A stretch of 21,278 nucleotides of DNA from JALYXS01 sp051003795 (lineage in GTDB: Bacteria; Acidobacteriota; Terriglobia; Bryobacterales; Bryobacteraceae): the NCBI GenBank assembly GCA_051003795.1, contig JBPCKZ010000089.1:1-21278 (forward strand), given 5' to 3'. Numbering within the stretch: the first letter of the stretch is position 1; each line of letters begins with the position of its first letter. Position numbers and translations under genes: made by a program. The notes below the pieces were generated by a model. The model made no database searches, was not told where the DNA came from, and saw only the letters and a program-made list of their open reading frames with translations. Shown here piece by piece: positions 1 to 7,159 of this stretch.

Positions 1-1
1 C

Positions 2-439
2 ACGATGGGCTATAACACGGTGCGCTGGGGGATGGCTCTGGACAGCACCTACCGCACGAATCCGGTAACAAACACCGGCATCAGTCCCGGCGACCAGTAT
101 CGAAGCGATGCGCAGGTCGAGTACAAGATCTTGCCGTTGCGCATGCCAGAGGAAGGGCTCCCCAAACTACTCGTCCTTTCCATCGAATCGAATTACACTC
201 ACGACGCGAAAGACCGCGTGAATGGAGCGTTGTCCGCAAATTCGGGCGGGAACACCCTGAGGCAGGACGCCATCCTGGAAATCTCAACCTTGCATTGGCA
301 AGTCGGCATGGGCGCGCAAGTGCCGATCATGCAGGATCTCACGGGTACAGGCCGCATGAAGCAGCGCAGCGGATTCTTTTTGTTTTTCGAGTACTATCTC
401 GCCGCGCCAAACTGGCGCGGCGCAATGGCACGGAGATGA
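2..439 (+). CDS. C-terminal part of a probable outer-membrane beta-barrel protein (5' partial)
   Basis: The frame is open to the left edge, so the true start lies outside the window and only about 146 residues are visible. The sequence alternates polar and hydrophobic residues in short stretches (LPKLLVLSIESNYTH, LHWQVGMGAQVPI) and ends with an aromatic strand, GFFLFFEYYL. This is the pattern of the last strands of small outer-membrane barrels such as the MetA-pathway/transporter-like family (PF13557-type). That family match is from memory of the pattern and is not certain. About ten residues follow the last aromatic strand, which is unusual because barrels normally end on a C-terminal Phe or Tyr. 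Its stop overlaps the next start in an ATGA, so the two are probably co-translated. No function can be assigned beyond outer-membrane location. Confidence 0.5.
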   Translation, partial: TMGYNTVRWGMALDSTYRTNPVTNTGISPGDQYRSDAQVEYKILPLRMPEEGLPKLLVLSIESNYTHDAKDRVNGALSANSGGNTLRQDAILEISTLHWQVGMGAQVPIMQDLTGTGRMKQRSGFFLFFEYYLAAPNWRGAMARR

Positions 440-849
440 GACCCACTCGCGTAATTTGTTCGGCCATGCTGTTCTTTGCGCGGGGCGAGGTGTACGGCCA
501 GCCGCCTCCTGCCGACGTGAAGATCACGCGAGCGATTGCAATTTTGAACGGCGTGTTTTCGCCTCGCGGTTTTTTTAATATCACCGTTCGCCTCTATCAG
601 CTGACCGGCGTCGAGGCGGCGAAGTTCGACCTGAAGAAATCGCAGATCACCGTGGATTTCCAACCTGGCGTCACCGCCACTCCAGAGGAGATTCAGCGGG
701 TCATGATCGGTGCGGGATATAAGCCGGGGCCGGTGCAGATTCAATTGCTTGCGCAGAACGAGGTTTCCGAAACGGGTCCCGGCTGGGTCAAGATCAAGCA
801 TCCTACATCCAAAAACGCGGTCGTCCGGTGGTTTCAATTGAACTTTTGA
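436..849 (+). CDS. Small exported protein with HMA-like (ferredoxin-like) domain lacking the CxxC metal site
   Basis: 137 residues. The start is chosen as the ATG whose ATGA overlaps the upstream stop; the open frame reaches further upstream but only inside the previous gene. Residues 1-21 form a short hydrophobic, possibly secretory N-terminus. Residues about 45-100 read like a heavy-metal-associated domain: a strand, a helix ending in TGVEAAKFDLKK, the strand ITVDFQPGV, then the helix TPEEIQRVMIGAGYKPG, the classic GV...V.F.P...EEI...I..AGY layout. The M-x-C-x-x-C metal loop that should precede the first helix is absent, with SPRGFFNIT in its place, so copper or mercury binding through that site is unlikely. 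Coupling to the barrel gene suggests an envelope role. Only four bases separate its stop from the ankyrin pseudogene. Role unknown. Confidence 0.6.
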   Translation: MRPTRVICSAMLFFARGEVYGQPPPADVKITRAIAILNGVFSPRGFFNITVRLYQLTGVEAAKFDLKKSQITVDFQPGVTATPEEIQRVMIGAGYKPGPVQIQLLAQNEVSETGPGWVKIKHPTSKNAVVRWFQLNF

Positions 850-851
850 AA

Positions 852-1297
852 ATGACTCGCGGCGTCGCACTCCTGCTCACAGTTGCTTCATGCGCTTCAG
901 GGGCCAATACTCCCTATGATCGGCTGCTGGACGCCGTGCAGGCCGGAAACGGCCTCTTGTGAAAACTTTACTTTCCAAGGGCGCGACCGTCGAGTGCACC
1001 AACGCCGACGGTCAAACCGCTCTTGCTCGCAGCTCTGCGCAGAGATCAAGACACGGTAAAGCTTTTACTCGATCACCGGGCAGACCCTTAAAAGAAGGAT
1101 CGAAACGGCGCGCCGGCTCTAATCAATTCGACGACCGCCGGGCGTACCAGCGTTGAAACACATCTGGTTGAAAATTCGCGTGTTGCCCAAAGGACCCTTT
1201 ACTCGACGCCGTTTTAGCGACCAATCGATTTACGGCAAAGAATGTAGCTTCGTACCTGATGGAGCCTACTCGTTTACGGTTGGAGCGGTCGATATGA
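852..1297 (+). pseudogene. Decayed ankyrin-repeat protein gene, multiple frameshifts
   Basis: Read in a single frame nothing survives, but pieces in two frames join into one ankyrin-like protein. From ATG 852 there is a signal-like start (MTRGVALLLTVASCASGAN) and LLDAVQAGN, then a stop at 960. From about 959 another frame gives VKTLLSKGATVE and NADGQTA. From 1020 the first frame returns with LLLAALRRDQDTVKLLLDHR followed by ADP and a stop at 1089. The same frame continues KDRNGAPAL and AGRTSVETHLVEN to about 1187. The second frame then gives DPLLDAVLATNRFTAKNVAS and ends at 1295-1297. The repeats L-L-x-A-A and V-K-L-L-L-D-H-x-A-D-P are diagnostic of ankyrin repeats. At least three frame changes plus one in-frame stop make it a pseudogene. 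Neighbouring long genes are intact, so general sequencing error is a poor explanation. Confidence 0.75.
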
Positions 1298-1530
1298 TCC
1301 AGTTTATTCAATCCAGCTTGCAAAAGATTCCATCCGTCAAGTCCGTATCGGTGAGTTCCAACGGAACACGCGTCTCGGTGGATGTAGCGGTCAACAGTTT
1401 CGCGTGGGCGACCCTTGAGCCGATATACGAGAAGGAGCTTGATCTTTCAAATGCGTTTCCCGAGCGGCCGTTAGATTTCCGGGTTATAGATGAATCTCTG
1501 TATACCGGGGAAGCCGCCAACATCGGCTGA
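1294..1530 (+). CDS. Small hypothetical protein paired with a HEPN-like gene
   Basis: 78 residues. The ATG at 1294 is preceded by GGAG at 1282-1285 with an 8-nt spacer and overlaps the stop of the ankyrin remnant, which fixes this start; the open frame upstream belongs to the pseudogene region. The protein shows a strand-rich N-terminal half (KSVSVSSNGTRVSVDVAV) followed by a helix with charged residues (EPIYEKELDLSNAFPE) and a final strand (LDFRVID). I recall similar roughly 100-residue proteins encoded just before HEPN-domain proteins, where they look like a reduced nucleotidyltransferase-like partner. No catalytic GS...D-x-D motif is visible here, so that is only a guess. The last 41 bases overlap the next gene, as expected for a co-translated two-gene module. 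Confidence 0.55.
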   Translation: MIQFIQSSLQKIPSVKSVSVSSNGTRVSVDVAVNSFAWATLEPIYEKELDLSNAFPERPLDFRVIDESLYTGEAANIG

Positions 1531-1866
1531 CCATCTCAAGAAAGCCGAAGAACACAAGAAATTCGGTCTTGCTATGGTGGCCACCCATCCAACGTCGGCC
1601 GGATGGGTCCTAACAGCTTTTTTCTACTCCGCCCTTCACTTCTCCGAAGCTTACCTGAACAAAATTTCCGTCGCGCCGAAGAACCACTCGGAGCGCACGG
1701 ACCAAATTAAACGCCTGCCCGAACTCGCGAAGATTTACACGCATTATAGGCATTTATCCGACCTTGGCTATAACACTACTTTCACGTTTACGGAAAAAAA
1801 GACATTCAGGAGGCGCTTCCCTCCCTGGAAGCGGTCGAGCGCCACATCGGGACCCTGCTGCTTTAG
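1490..1866 (+). CDS. HEPN-like domain protein, readable in full only with a -1 frameshift near 1801
   Basis: From ATG 1490 the first 104 codons give an alpha-helical protein with HLKKAEEHKKFGLAMVATHP, GWVLTAFFYSALHFSEAYL, NHSERTDQIKRLP and IYTHYRHLSDLGYN. This is the helix pattern of a HEPN-like family (helical bundle, aromatic A/L-FYxALH core). In this frame the reading then runs into nonsense overlapping the opposite gene, with a stop at 1975. A -1 shift at 1795-1801 restores a family-like ending, KKDIQEALPSLEAVERHIG, and a TAG at 1864-1866, one base before the converging gene's stop. The shifted product is 125 residues. I do not see a clear R-x4-6-H RNase motif, so nuclease activity is unproven. 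It could be a recently broken gene, a sequence error in A7, or genuine recoding. It overlaps the upstream small gene by 41 bases, suggesting a toxin-antitoxin or defence-like pair. Confidence 0.6.
1795..1833 (+). promoter_or_regulatory. Candidate -1 frameshift site: A_AAA_AAG plus downstream hairpins
   Basis: In the zero frame of the HEPN-like gene, positions 1795-1801 read A AAA AAG, the same heptamer used in the dnaX recoding site. Slipping back one base continues exactly in the frame that encodes the family-like C-terminus. Two mutually exclusive stems lie just downstream: GGAGG (1809-1813) with CCTCC (1820-1824), and a perfect 7-bp stem CGCTTCC (1814-1820) with GGAAGCG (1827-1833) around a 6-nt loop. 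No Shine-Dalgarno-like enhancer is seen upstream. A lost A in an A8 run would give the same picture. Confidence 0.4.
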
Positions 1867-4545
1867 TCACTCGATCGCCATCGCGCTTGCGTTGCCGACC
1901 GCGATCTTGCCGCCTACATTCACGCCCACCGTTACCGGGATTCGCGGACCTGCCGGGCAGCCCGCCGGGATTTGAAAGGCGACCTCCTCCAGACCTATCA
2001 GGCCCGGCGCGTATTTCGCGTAAACCAGTCTTGCCTTGACGCCATTGAGTTCGACCGTGACTGGATCCATCACGTTCGAAGCCCCGGCCAGGCTGCCGCG
2101 TCGATTGGATTCAACCGGCGGATTCAGCGGACCCAATCCAGTCACCAACATCCGCACCGTCTCGCCGCGCCTGGCCGGATTATCCTCGGCGGCAAGACTT
2201 CCGTCCGGCTTCAGAACCACCGGGCTGAGGCTCGATTCGGACATCCGCGCCTGTAGAATTCCCGGACTGGCCGGCAAGATGGGGACGTCGCCCACCGTGG
2301 TCGAATCGTCCCCGAGCCAAAGCTTAACGGAAACCGATTTGCCGGTCAGCTCGAATGGCGCCTGGACCGTGACCGACTCATGTCCATCGATATTGGCGAC
2401 GCTGTAAATCGGCGCCCAGCGACCGCCGAATTGCACTTTGACGTTCGCCAACTCGAGCGGCAGCGGGGCGGAGAAGATGGAATCCGCGTTGTCGATGAAC
2501 CCGGCGCCGGTCGGCGCATAGACGTTTCCCAACTTTTCCGTAACGCTATCGATCAGCAGCGGCAGCGGAAAAAAGATGGATCCCAATGTCACCGCGCCGT
2601 CGATGTCCCGAGCGAAATTGTGCCCGAAAATCGTGACGATTCCTCCCGGCGTAATGCCCGGCGCCGGACTCGCGGCAATGCCCGCGCCGTTCAGAATTGC
2701 GGATATCGACGGAGGCGGATTGTACACATCCGCTCGATCCACCGGCACGAATCGCGGCGCATCCTCGTCCGGCTCGAACAGCCATACGTTCCGCCCCGCG
2801 TAATATTGCAGGAGCTTTTCGTTGCTGGCGGAATCGAGCTCGCGGGCCCAAACTACATCCGACTTGTCTATGTCGGCCGCATTGTAAACATCTCCCGAGT
2901 GAAACGAATGTTTCGCGTTGTAACGAACCAGCACCAGATGTTTGCCGCCTTGCTCCCGCAAGCGATTCAGAATATCGCTTCGCGGGGTGGACGCGATTAC
3001 GAGCGCGGCCGGAATCATCGCCCCGGCAACGGCCGAGATCAGGAACCCGGCGAAGCTGCATGCGAGCGTCGAGCGGAACAGGAAAAGTCCCGCGGGTTTG
3101 CCGCGCCACGTAAACGCGCGCATGCGGCGCATTCCCTGCAAGACCGCAAACAGCGCGATGCCGCAAATCGGGGCGGCGTAGTGGTAATAGAAAAACGGAT
3201 ATAGCGCCATGCCGAGCAACGCGAACACCGCCGTGCACACCAGAAAACGCGTCCACCGCTCCTTCATCGCGAATGGCAGAAACAATAGCGGCAGTGTAAG
3301 CAGCGGCTCGAAATAAAAACTCCAAAATAGGTTCGCCTTAGTCAGAAGCCGATCGGCCAACCCGGCCCAGGACGATTGCTTCACGTACGCCCTGAGCTGC
3401 CAGTGGAAGTTATCGACGATGTCTTTGTGGCGGTGCAATCCAGGCGCTTCGTAAATGGGAGTCGACCAGAAGAAAGATTGCGGCGTTCCGTAAATTTGTT
3501 GATGAAGTTGATAGGGCAACAGCAGCGGACTCCCCGTTACGCGCCAGTTGTAATAGCCCGTAATGGCGAAAATGACTGCGGCGGCGCAGGCCAAGGCTAT
3601 TAGAATCCTCACTCTCCGCTCCGGCGGAACTCCTCGCGCCGTCGCGAGCCATGCCAGCAGGACGGCCGCGGTGGGAAGGCTCAACAGGAAGCCTTCAAAA
3701 GGGCGGCTTTGCGCCAGGATAGCCAGGCCGATCCCAAGCTGCAGAGCGTGGCGAACCAGGTGAAAACGCAAAATCCTGGGCAAAGCTCCGATGACAAGCG
3801 CGCCGCCGATGGCCGGTACCGCGCCCCCCCAATAGGTATTCATCCAGTAACACAAAATCGTGAACCGGGTCATCGCGAGCAGCGCGCCGAGCAATGCCCA
3901 CGGCGTCGAGAGCCAGCCTTGGAGCATCCAGCAAATGGCGGCGCACATCGCGCCCGCGCTCGCGTAGACGGCGAGCCAGGGCGGAACGCGAAGTATTTTC
4001 GCCGCGGCGAGCAGCAAGCCCTGTGCAAATGGATAAATCGATGTGTAAGTCGGCTGCTGAAGCACGTACAGCGATTCGAAGTGGCGCCACATGGGATGGG
4101 GCGGATTGGTGACGCGCCCGGATGCGAACGTGTCGGCAAGCAGCAGATGGCCGAACTCATCGGCGACCTTCGGTTGCTCCGGGGGAAGCACTGGAAGCAA
4201 TGCGAGGCGGATCAACACGGGCAGAATTCCGGCCAGCAAAATCGCTTGGCGCGGACGATGCGAAATGCGCAGGAAGGCCCGCTCGGCGCGCTCGAATTTC
4301 TCCGCTCCCCAACCCGGCTTCCACAAGCCGATCAGAATGCAGAGCAGTACCGCCCCGGCTTCGAACCATTCTTTCCCGGTCTGATTGAGAAGCGGGCCGC
4401 CGAGCCGATTGAGCCAGCGCTCCCCTTCCGGACGTGCGCGAACGGCGTGAAGCAGATACGCGAGCGGGACGATGGGGCCGGCAACCAACAAGCAAAGCTT
4501 GAGCCACCACATCCATGCGCGTACAGCCGGCCGGTCCGTTCCCAT
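1867..4545 (-). CDS. GT-C/GT39-like polytopic membrane protein fused to a C-terminal TIGR03437 domain
   Basis: 892 residues. Residues 15-520 hold many hydrophobic segments (for example 14-32, 63-76, 100-120, 172-184, 313-330, 413-424, 433-453, 494-517). After the third segment comes the loop motif VADEFGHLLLADTF (D129-E130) and HPMWRHFES (150-158). An acidic pair in the first large external loop is typical of lipid-phosphosugar-dependent GT-C transferases (GT39/PMT-like). Residues about 525-600 are soluble. Residues about 613-890 form a TIGR03437-type domain (ILNGAGIAASPAPGITPGG, IVTIFGHNFA, VTGLGPLNPPV, YAKYAPGLIGLEEVAFQIP), a family known mainly from Solibacter-like Acidobacteria on secreted proteins. 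The fusion is one continuous frame. The ATG at 4545 has no clear ribosome site, and Met12 is a possible alternative. It is head to head with the molybdoenzyme gene. Confidence 0.8.
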   Translation of the reverse strand: MGTDRPAVRAWMWWLKLCLLVAGPIVPLAYLLHAVRARPEGERWLNRLGGPLLNQTGKEWFEAGAVLLCILIGLWKPGWGAEKFERAERAFLRISHRPRQAILLAGILPVLIRLALLPVLPPEQPKVADEFGHLLLADTFASGRVTNPPHPMWRHFESLYVLQQPTYTSIYPFAQGLLLAAAKILRVPPWLAVYASAGAMCAAICWMLQGWLSTPWALLGALLAMTRFTILCYWMNTYWGGAVPAIGGALVIGALPRILRFHLVRHALQLGIGLAILAQSRPFEGFLLSLPTAAVLLAWLATARGVPPERRVRILIALACAAAVIFAITGYYNWRVTGSPLLLPYQLHQQIYGTPQSFFWSTPIYEAPGLHRHKDIVDNFHWQLRAYVKQSSWAGLADRLLTKANLFWSFYFEPLLTLPLLFLPFAMKERWTRFLVCTAVFALLGMALYPFFYYHYAAPICGIALFAVLQGMRRMRAFTWRGKPAGLFLFRSTLACSFAGFLISAVAGAMIPAALVIASTPRSDILNRLREQGGKHLVLVRYNAKHSFHSGDVYNAADIDKSDVVWARELDSASNEKLLQYYAGRNVWLFEPDEDAPRFVPVDRADVYNPPPSISAILNGAGIAASPAPGITPGGIVTIFGHNFARDIDGAVTLGSIFFPLPLLIDSVTEKLGNVYAPTGAGFIDNADSIFSAPLPLELANVKVQFGGRWAPIYSVANIDGHESVTVQAPFELTGKSVSVKLWLGDDSTTVGDVPILPASPGILQARMSESSLSPVVLKPDGSLAAEDNPARRGETVRMLVTGLGPLNPPVESNRRGSLAGASNVMDPVTVELNGVKARLVYAKYAPGLIGLEEVAFQIPAGCPAGPRIPVTVGVNVGGKIAVGNASAMAIE

Positions 4546-4554
4546 TGTTATAAT
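4546..4554 (+). promoter_or_regulatory. Extended -10 promoter predicting a leaderless mRNA
   Basis: TGTTATAAT matches the extended -10 consensus TGnTATAAT perfectly. The hexamer ends at 4554 and the ATG is at 4561, so transcription would be expected to begin at or next to the A of the start codon. There is no room for a Shine-Dalgarno site and none is seen. No TTGACA-like -35 is visible at normal spacing, as is common for extended -10 promoters. It lies in the 15-bp gap between two divergent start codons. Confidence 0.6.
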
Positions 4555-4560
4555 TCTTCA

Positions 4561-6615
4561 ATGCCCGACGTGCGCCACTCCGTCTGCGCGCTCGACTGCC
4601 CCGACGCCTGTTCCCTGCTCCTCAACGTAGACGATAGCGGAAAAGCCACGCGCTTGCGCGGCAATCCCGATCATCCCGTGACGCGCGGTTTTCTGTGCGC
4701 CAAAGTTTCCCGCTACCTCGATCGCGAATACGCGCCCGACCGCCTGCTCTACCCGCAACGGCGGACCGGCGCGAAAGGAGAGGGCCGTTTCGAACGCATC
4801 TCCTGGGACGCCGCGCTCGATGAAATTTCAGAACGGCTGCAAAGTATCGCGGATCAATACGGTTCCGAATCGATCCTCCCGTACAGCTATGCCGGCAACA
4901 TGGGTTACCTGAACGGCTCCGGCATGGATCGCCGCTTTTTTCATCGCCTGGGCGCCTCGCGGCTTGACCGCACCATCTGTTCCGCCGCGGGTACCGCCGG
5001 GCTCATGGAATCTCTGGGCTATCGTTACGGGACGGAGCCGGAGCAGTTCCCTCATTCGAAACTGATTATCGCGTGGGGCGCGAATATCCTCGGCACGAAC
5101 GTGCATCTATGGCCGTTTATCGTCGAAGCGCGCCGTAACGGAGCGCGCTTTTATACCATCGATCCGCGCCAAAACCGAACGGGACTTCTATCCGACCGGC
5201 ACTACGCGATCAACCCGGGCAGCGACGCCGCGCTCGCGCTCGGCATGATGCACGTCATCGTGCGCGAGCGGCTTCACGACGCGGATTATGTCGCCAAACA
5301 CACCACCGGTTTCGACGATCTCGCCCGGAAAATCGAAGCATATCCGCCGGAGCGCGTCTCGGCGCTGACTGGAATCGCCGTTGACGATATCGTTCAACTG
5401 TCCCGCGAGTACGCCACCACGCGACCCGCCGTGATCCGCCTGAACTATGGAATGCAGCGAAGCGAGCGCGGCGGCTTGGGCGTGCGCCTCATCGCCATGC
5501 TGCCGGCGCTGATCGGTTCCTGGAAGGAGATCGGAGGCGGATTCCAACTGACCACCTCCGGCGCGTTTCATGTCGACCGGGCCGGGCTCGAGCGGCCCGA
5601 TCTGCAATGGAAGTCGAAGCTCGGCCGCGAAGCGCGAATCGTCAACATGGTGCGGCTCGGCGCCGCGCTCACGGAGTTGCAAGACCCGCCCGTGAAGGCC
5701 ATGGCGGTCTACAACTCGAATCCCGCCGCGGTCGCCCCCAATCAGAACGCCGTGCGGCGCGGATTGCGGCGCGAGGACCTGTTTACGGTTGTGCTCGAAC
5801 AGTTCCAGAACGATACGGCCGATCACGCCGATATACTGCTGCCCGTCACCACGTTTCTGGAGCAAACGGATCTCTATTTCGCTTATGGCCATTATCATTT
5901 GCAGATGGCGCGCCCGGTTCTAGAAGCTCCCGGCGAGTGTTTGCCGAACAACGAAATCTTCCGGCGTCTTGCGGCGCGCATGGGTTTCGACGACTTATGC
6001 TTCCGTGAAACCGACGACGACATGATTCGCGGCCTCTTGAATACGGACCATCGGTTTTTCAGCGGGATTACCATCGAAGAGCTTGACCGCGAGCACTCGA
6101 TCAGGCTGCGGGTGGCTCCGAATGGTGACGCGTTTCTGCCGTTCGCGCAAGGCGGATTCGGAACGGCGTCGGGAAAACTCGAGTTCCGTCCGGAAACGCT
6201 CGATTACGAGCCGCCGGTCGAATCGCGCCATGGCGACGCCATGCTCCGCGCGAAATATCCGCTCGAAATGATTTCTCCGAAGCACGACGACAGCATGAAT
6301 TCGACCTTCGGCAACCGGCTGGATCTCAATGAGGGGACCAGCGTAGCCACCCTCCATACGCGCGATGCCGCAGCGCGCGCGATCGCGCCCGGGGACCAGA
6401 TCCGCATTTTTAACGATCGCGGCAGCTGCGTCCTGCGCGTCAAAGTAGAAGACAGCGTTGCACCAGGAGTGATCTCCGCGCCTTCCACTCGATGGCCCAA
6501 GAGATCGAGCGACCGGCGTAATGTCAACGTGCTTACTTCCGAGCGTCTAACGGACATCGGCGGCGGACCGGCGTTTTATAGTTGTTTAGTGCAGGTGGAG
6601 AAGAGTGGAGACTAG
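4561..6615 (+). CDS. Molybdopterin (bis-MGD) oxidoreductase with N-terminal [4Fe-4S] site, substrate unknown
   Basis: 684 residues. The frame is open far upstream but that part is antisense to the neighbouring gene; the promoter and the HSVCALDCPDAC motif place the start at 4561. The cluster ligands are C9-x3-C13-x3-C17 and C46 in GFLCAK. The molybdopterin-binding core runs from about 60 to 480, and the C-terminal dinucleotide-binding barrel from about 565 to 680 (ISPKHDDSMNSTFGN, IAPGDQIRIFNDRG). C140 in DRTICSAAGTAG sits where the Sec/Cys metal ligand lies in formate dehydrogenases and Nap/Nas-type enzymes, so it is the likely Mo/W ligand (inference). The following residue is Ser, not the His of formate dehydrogenase, arguing against formate as substrate. 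There is no Tat signal, so it is probably cytoplasmic. No electron-transfer subunit gene is adjacent. It heads a three-gene operon. Confidence 0.88.
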   Translation: MPDVRHSVCALDCPDACSLLLNVDDSGKATRLRGNPDHPVTRGFLCAKVSRYLDREYAPDRLLYPQRRTGAKGEGRFERISWDAALDEISERLQSIADQYGSESILPYSYAGNMGYLNGSGMDRRFFHRLGASRLDRTICSAAGTAGLMESLGYRYGTEPEQFPHSKLIIAWGANILGTNVHLWPFIVEARRNGARFYTIDPRQNRTGLLSDRHYAINPGSDAALALGMMHVIVRERLHDADYVAKHTTGFDDLARKIEAYPPERVSALTGIAVDDIVQLSREYATTRPAVIRLNYGMQRSERGGLGVRLIAMLPALIGSWKEIGGGFQLTTSGAFHVDRAGLERPDLQWKSKLGREARIVNMVRLGAALTELQDPPVKAMAVYNSNPAAVAPNQNAVRRGLRREDLFTVVLEQFQNDTADHADILLPVTTFLEQTDLYFAYGHYHLQMARPVLEAPGECLPNNEIFRRLAARMGFDDLCFRETDDDMIRGLLNTDHRFFSGITIEELDREHSIRLRVAPNGDAFLPFAQGGFGTASGKLEFRPETLDYEPPVESRHGDAMLRAKYPLEMISPKHDDSMNSTFGNRLDLNEGTSVATLHTRDAAARAIAPGDQIRIFNDRGSCVLRVKVEDSVAPGVISAPSTRWPKRSSDRRNVNVLTSERLTDIGGGPAFYSCLVQVEKSGD

Positions 6616-7159
6616 GATAGTCGTCAATGCGCCGGGGAGGAACGCCCGGGCGGCCTTCGCGCTCTTGATCGCAGTCGGTTTTGCCGGCTGCCATCGCGAC
6701 AGGCGCGTTCGCGTGCAAACCGACGAGGAGCCGCCGCGGCTCGCCATGATGTTGAGCGTAGCCGATCCGCGCGCCGCCACCCAGTTAATCAACGGATTCT
6801 ACTCGCTTGAAAATAATTCGTGGCGATGGACAGCCGGAAAATTCACCGTGATGCTGCGGCCGCCCCGCGCCGCCGAGACCAATGGCGCGGTCTTGAAGTT
6901 CAAGTTCAATCTTCCCGAAGCCGTGCTGTCCAAGGTGAAGACGCTCGCGATTTCCGCCAACGTGAACGGAACCGCTCTTTCCCCCGAGTCTTACACGCAG
7001 CCTGGCGAATACACCTACACGCGCGAAGTGCCCCCGAAGGCATTCACCGGAGATGCGGCAAAGGTCGAGTTCACGCTCGATAAATTTCTTCCGCCCAGCA
7101 GCTCCGACCTGCGCGAACTCGGCGTAATCGCCACCATGGTGGGCTTCGAAGGAAAATGA
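6605..7159 (+). CDS. Predicted lipoprotein with a beta-rich domain
   Basis: 184 residues from a GTG start preceded by GGAG at 6597-6600 (4-nt spacer); it overlaps the end of the molybdoenzyme gene by 11 bases. Residues about 15-28 are hydrophobic and end in GFAGC, with Cys29 as the probable lipidated residue, although the -3 position is Phe, which is not ideal. The remainder is mostly predicted strands (WRWTAGKFTVMLRPP, AVLKFKFNLP, LAISANVNG, GEYTYTREVPP, AKVEFTLDKF), consistent with a beta-sandwich facing the periplasm. I do not recognise the family. Its stop overlaps the next start in ATGA, so the lipoprotein and the membrane protein are probably made together and may act as one envelope unit. 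A similar NG-containing beta-rich segment ends the next protein. Confidence 0.75.
   Translation: METRIVVNAPGRNARAAFALLIAVGFAGCHRDRRVRVQTDEEPPRLAMMLSVADPRAATQLINGFYSLENNSWRWTAGKFTVMLRPPRAAETNGAVLKFKFNLPEAVLSKVKTLAISANVNGTALSPESYTQPGEYTYTREVPPKAFTGDAAKVEFTLDKFLPPSSSDLRELGVIATMVGFEGK

Noticed and set aside
1867..1975. Zero-frame tail of the HEPN-like gene
   Set aside because: Antisense to the conserved end of the TIGR03437 domain; it has no HEPN-like character and is better explained by the lost or shifted frame.
2380..3204. 274-codon plus-strand open frame
   Set aside because: Antisense to the fused membrane/TIGR03437 gene and very Arg-rich, as expected of a shadow frame.
3709..4560. Long plus-strand extension ahead of the molybdoenzyme
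   Set aside because: It is open only because it is antisense to the GC-rich membrane protein gene. The text has no family features, and the [4Fe-4S] motif plus the promoter put the start at 4561.
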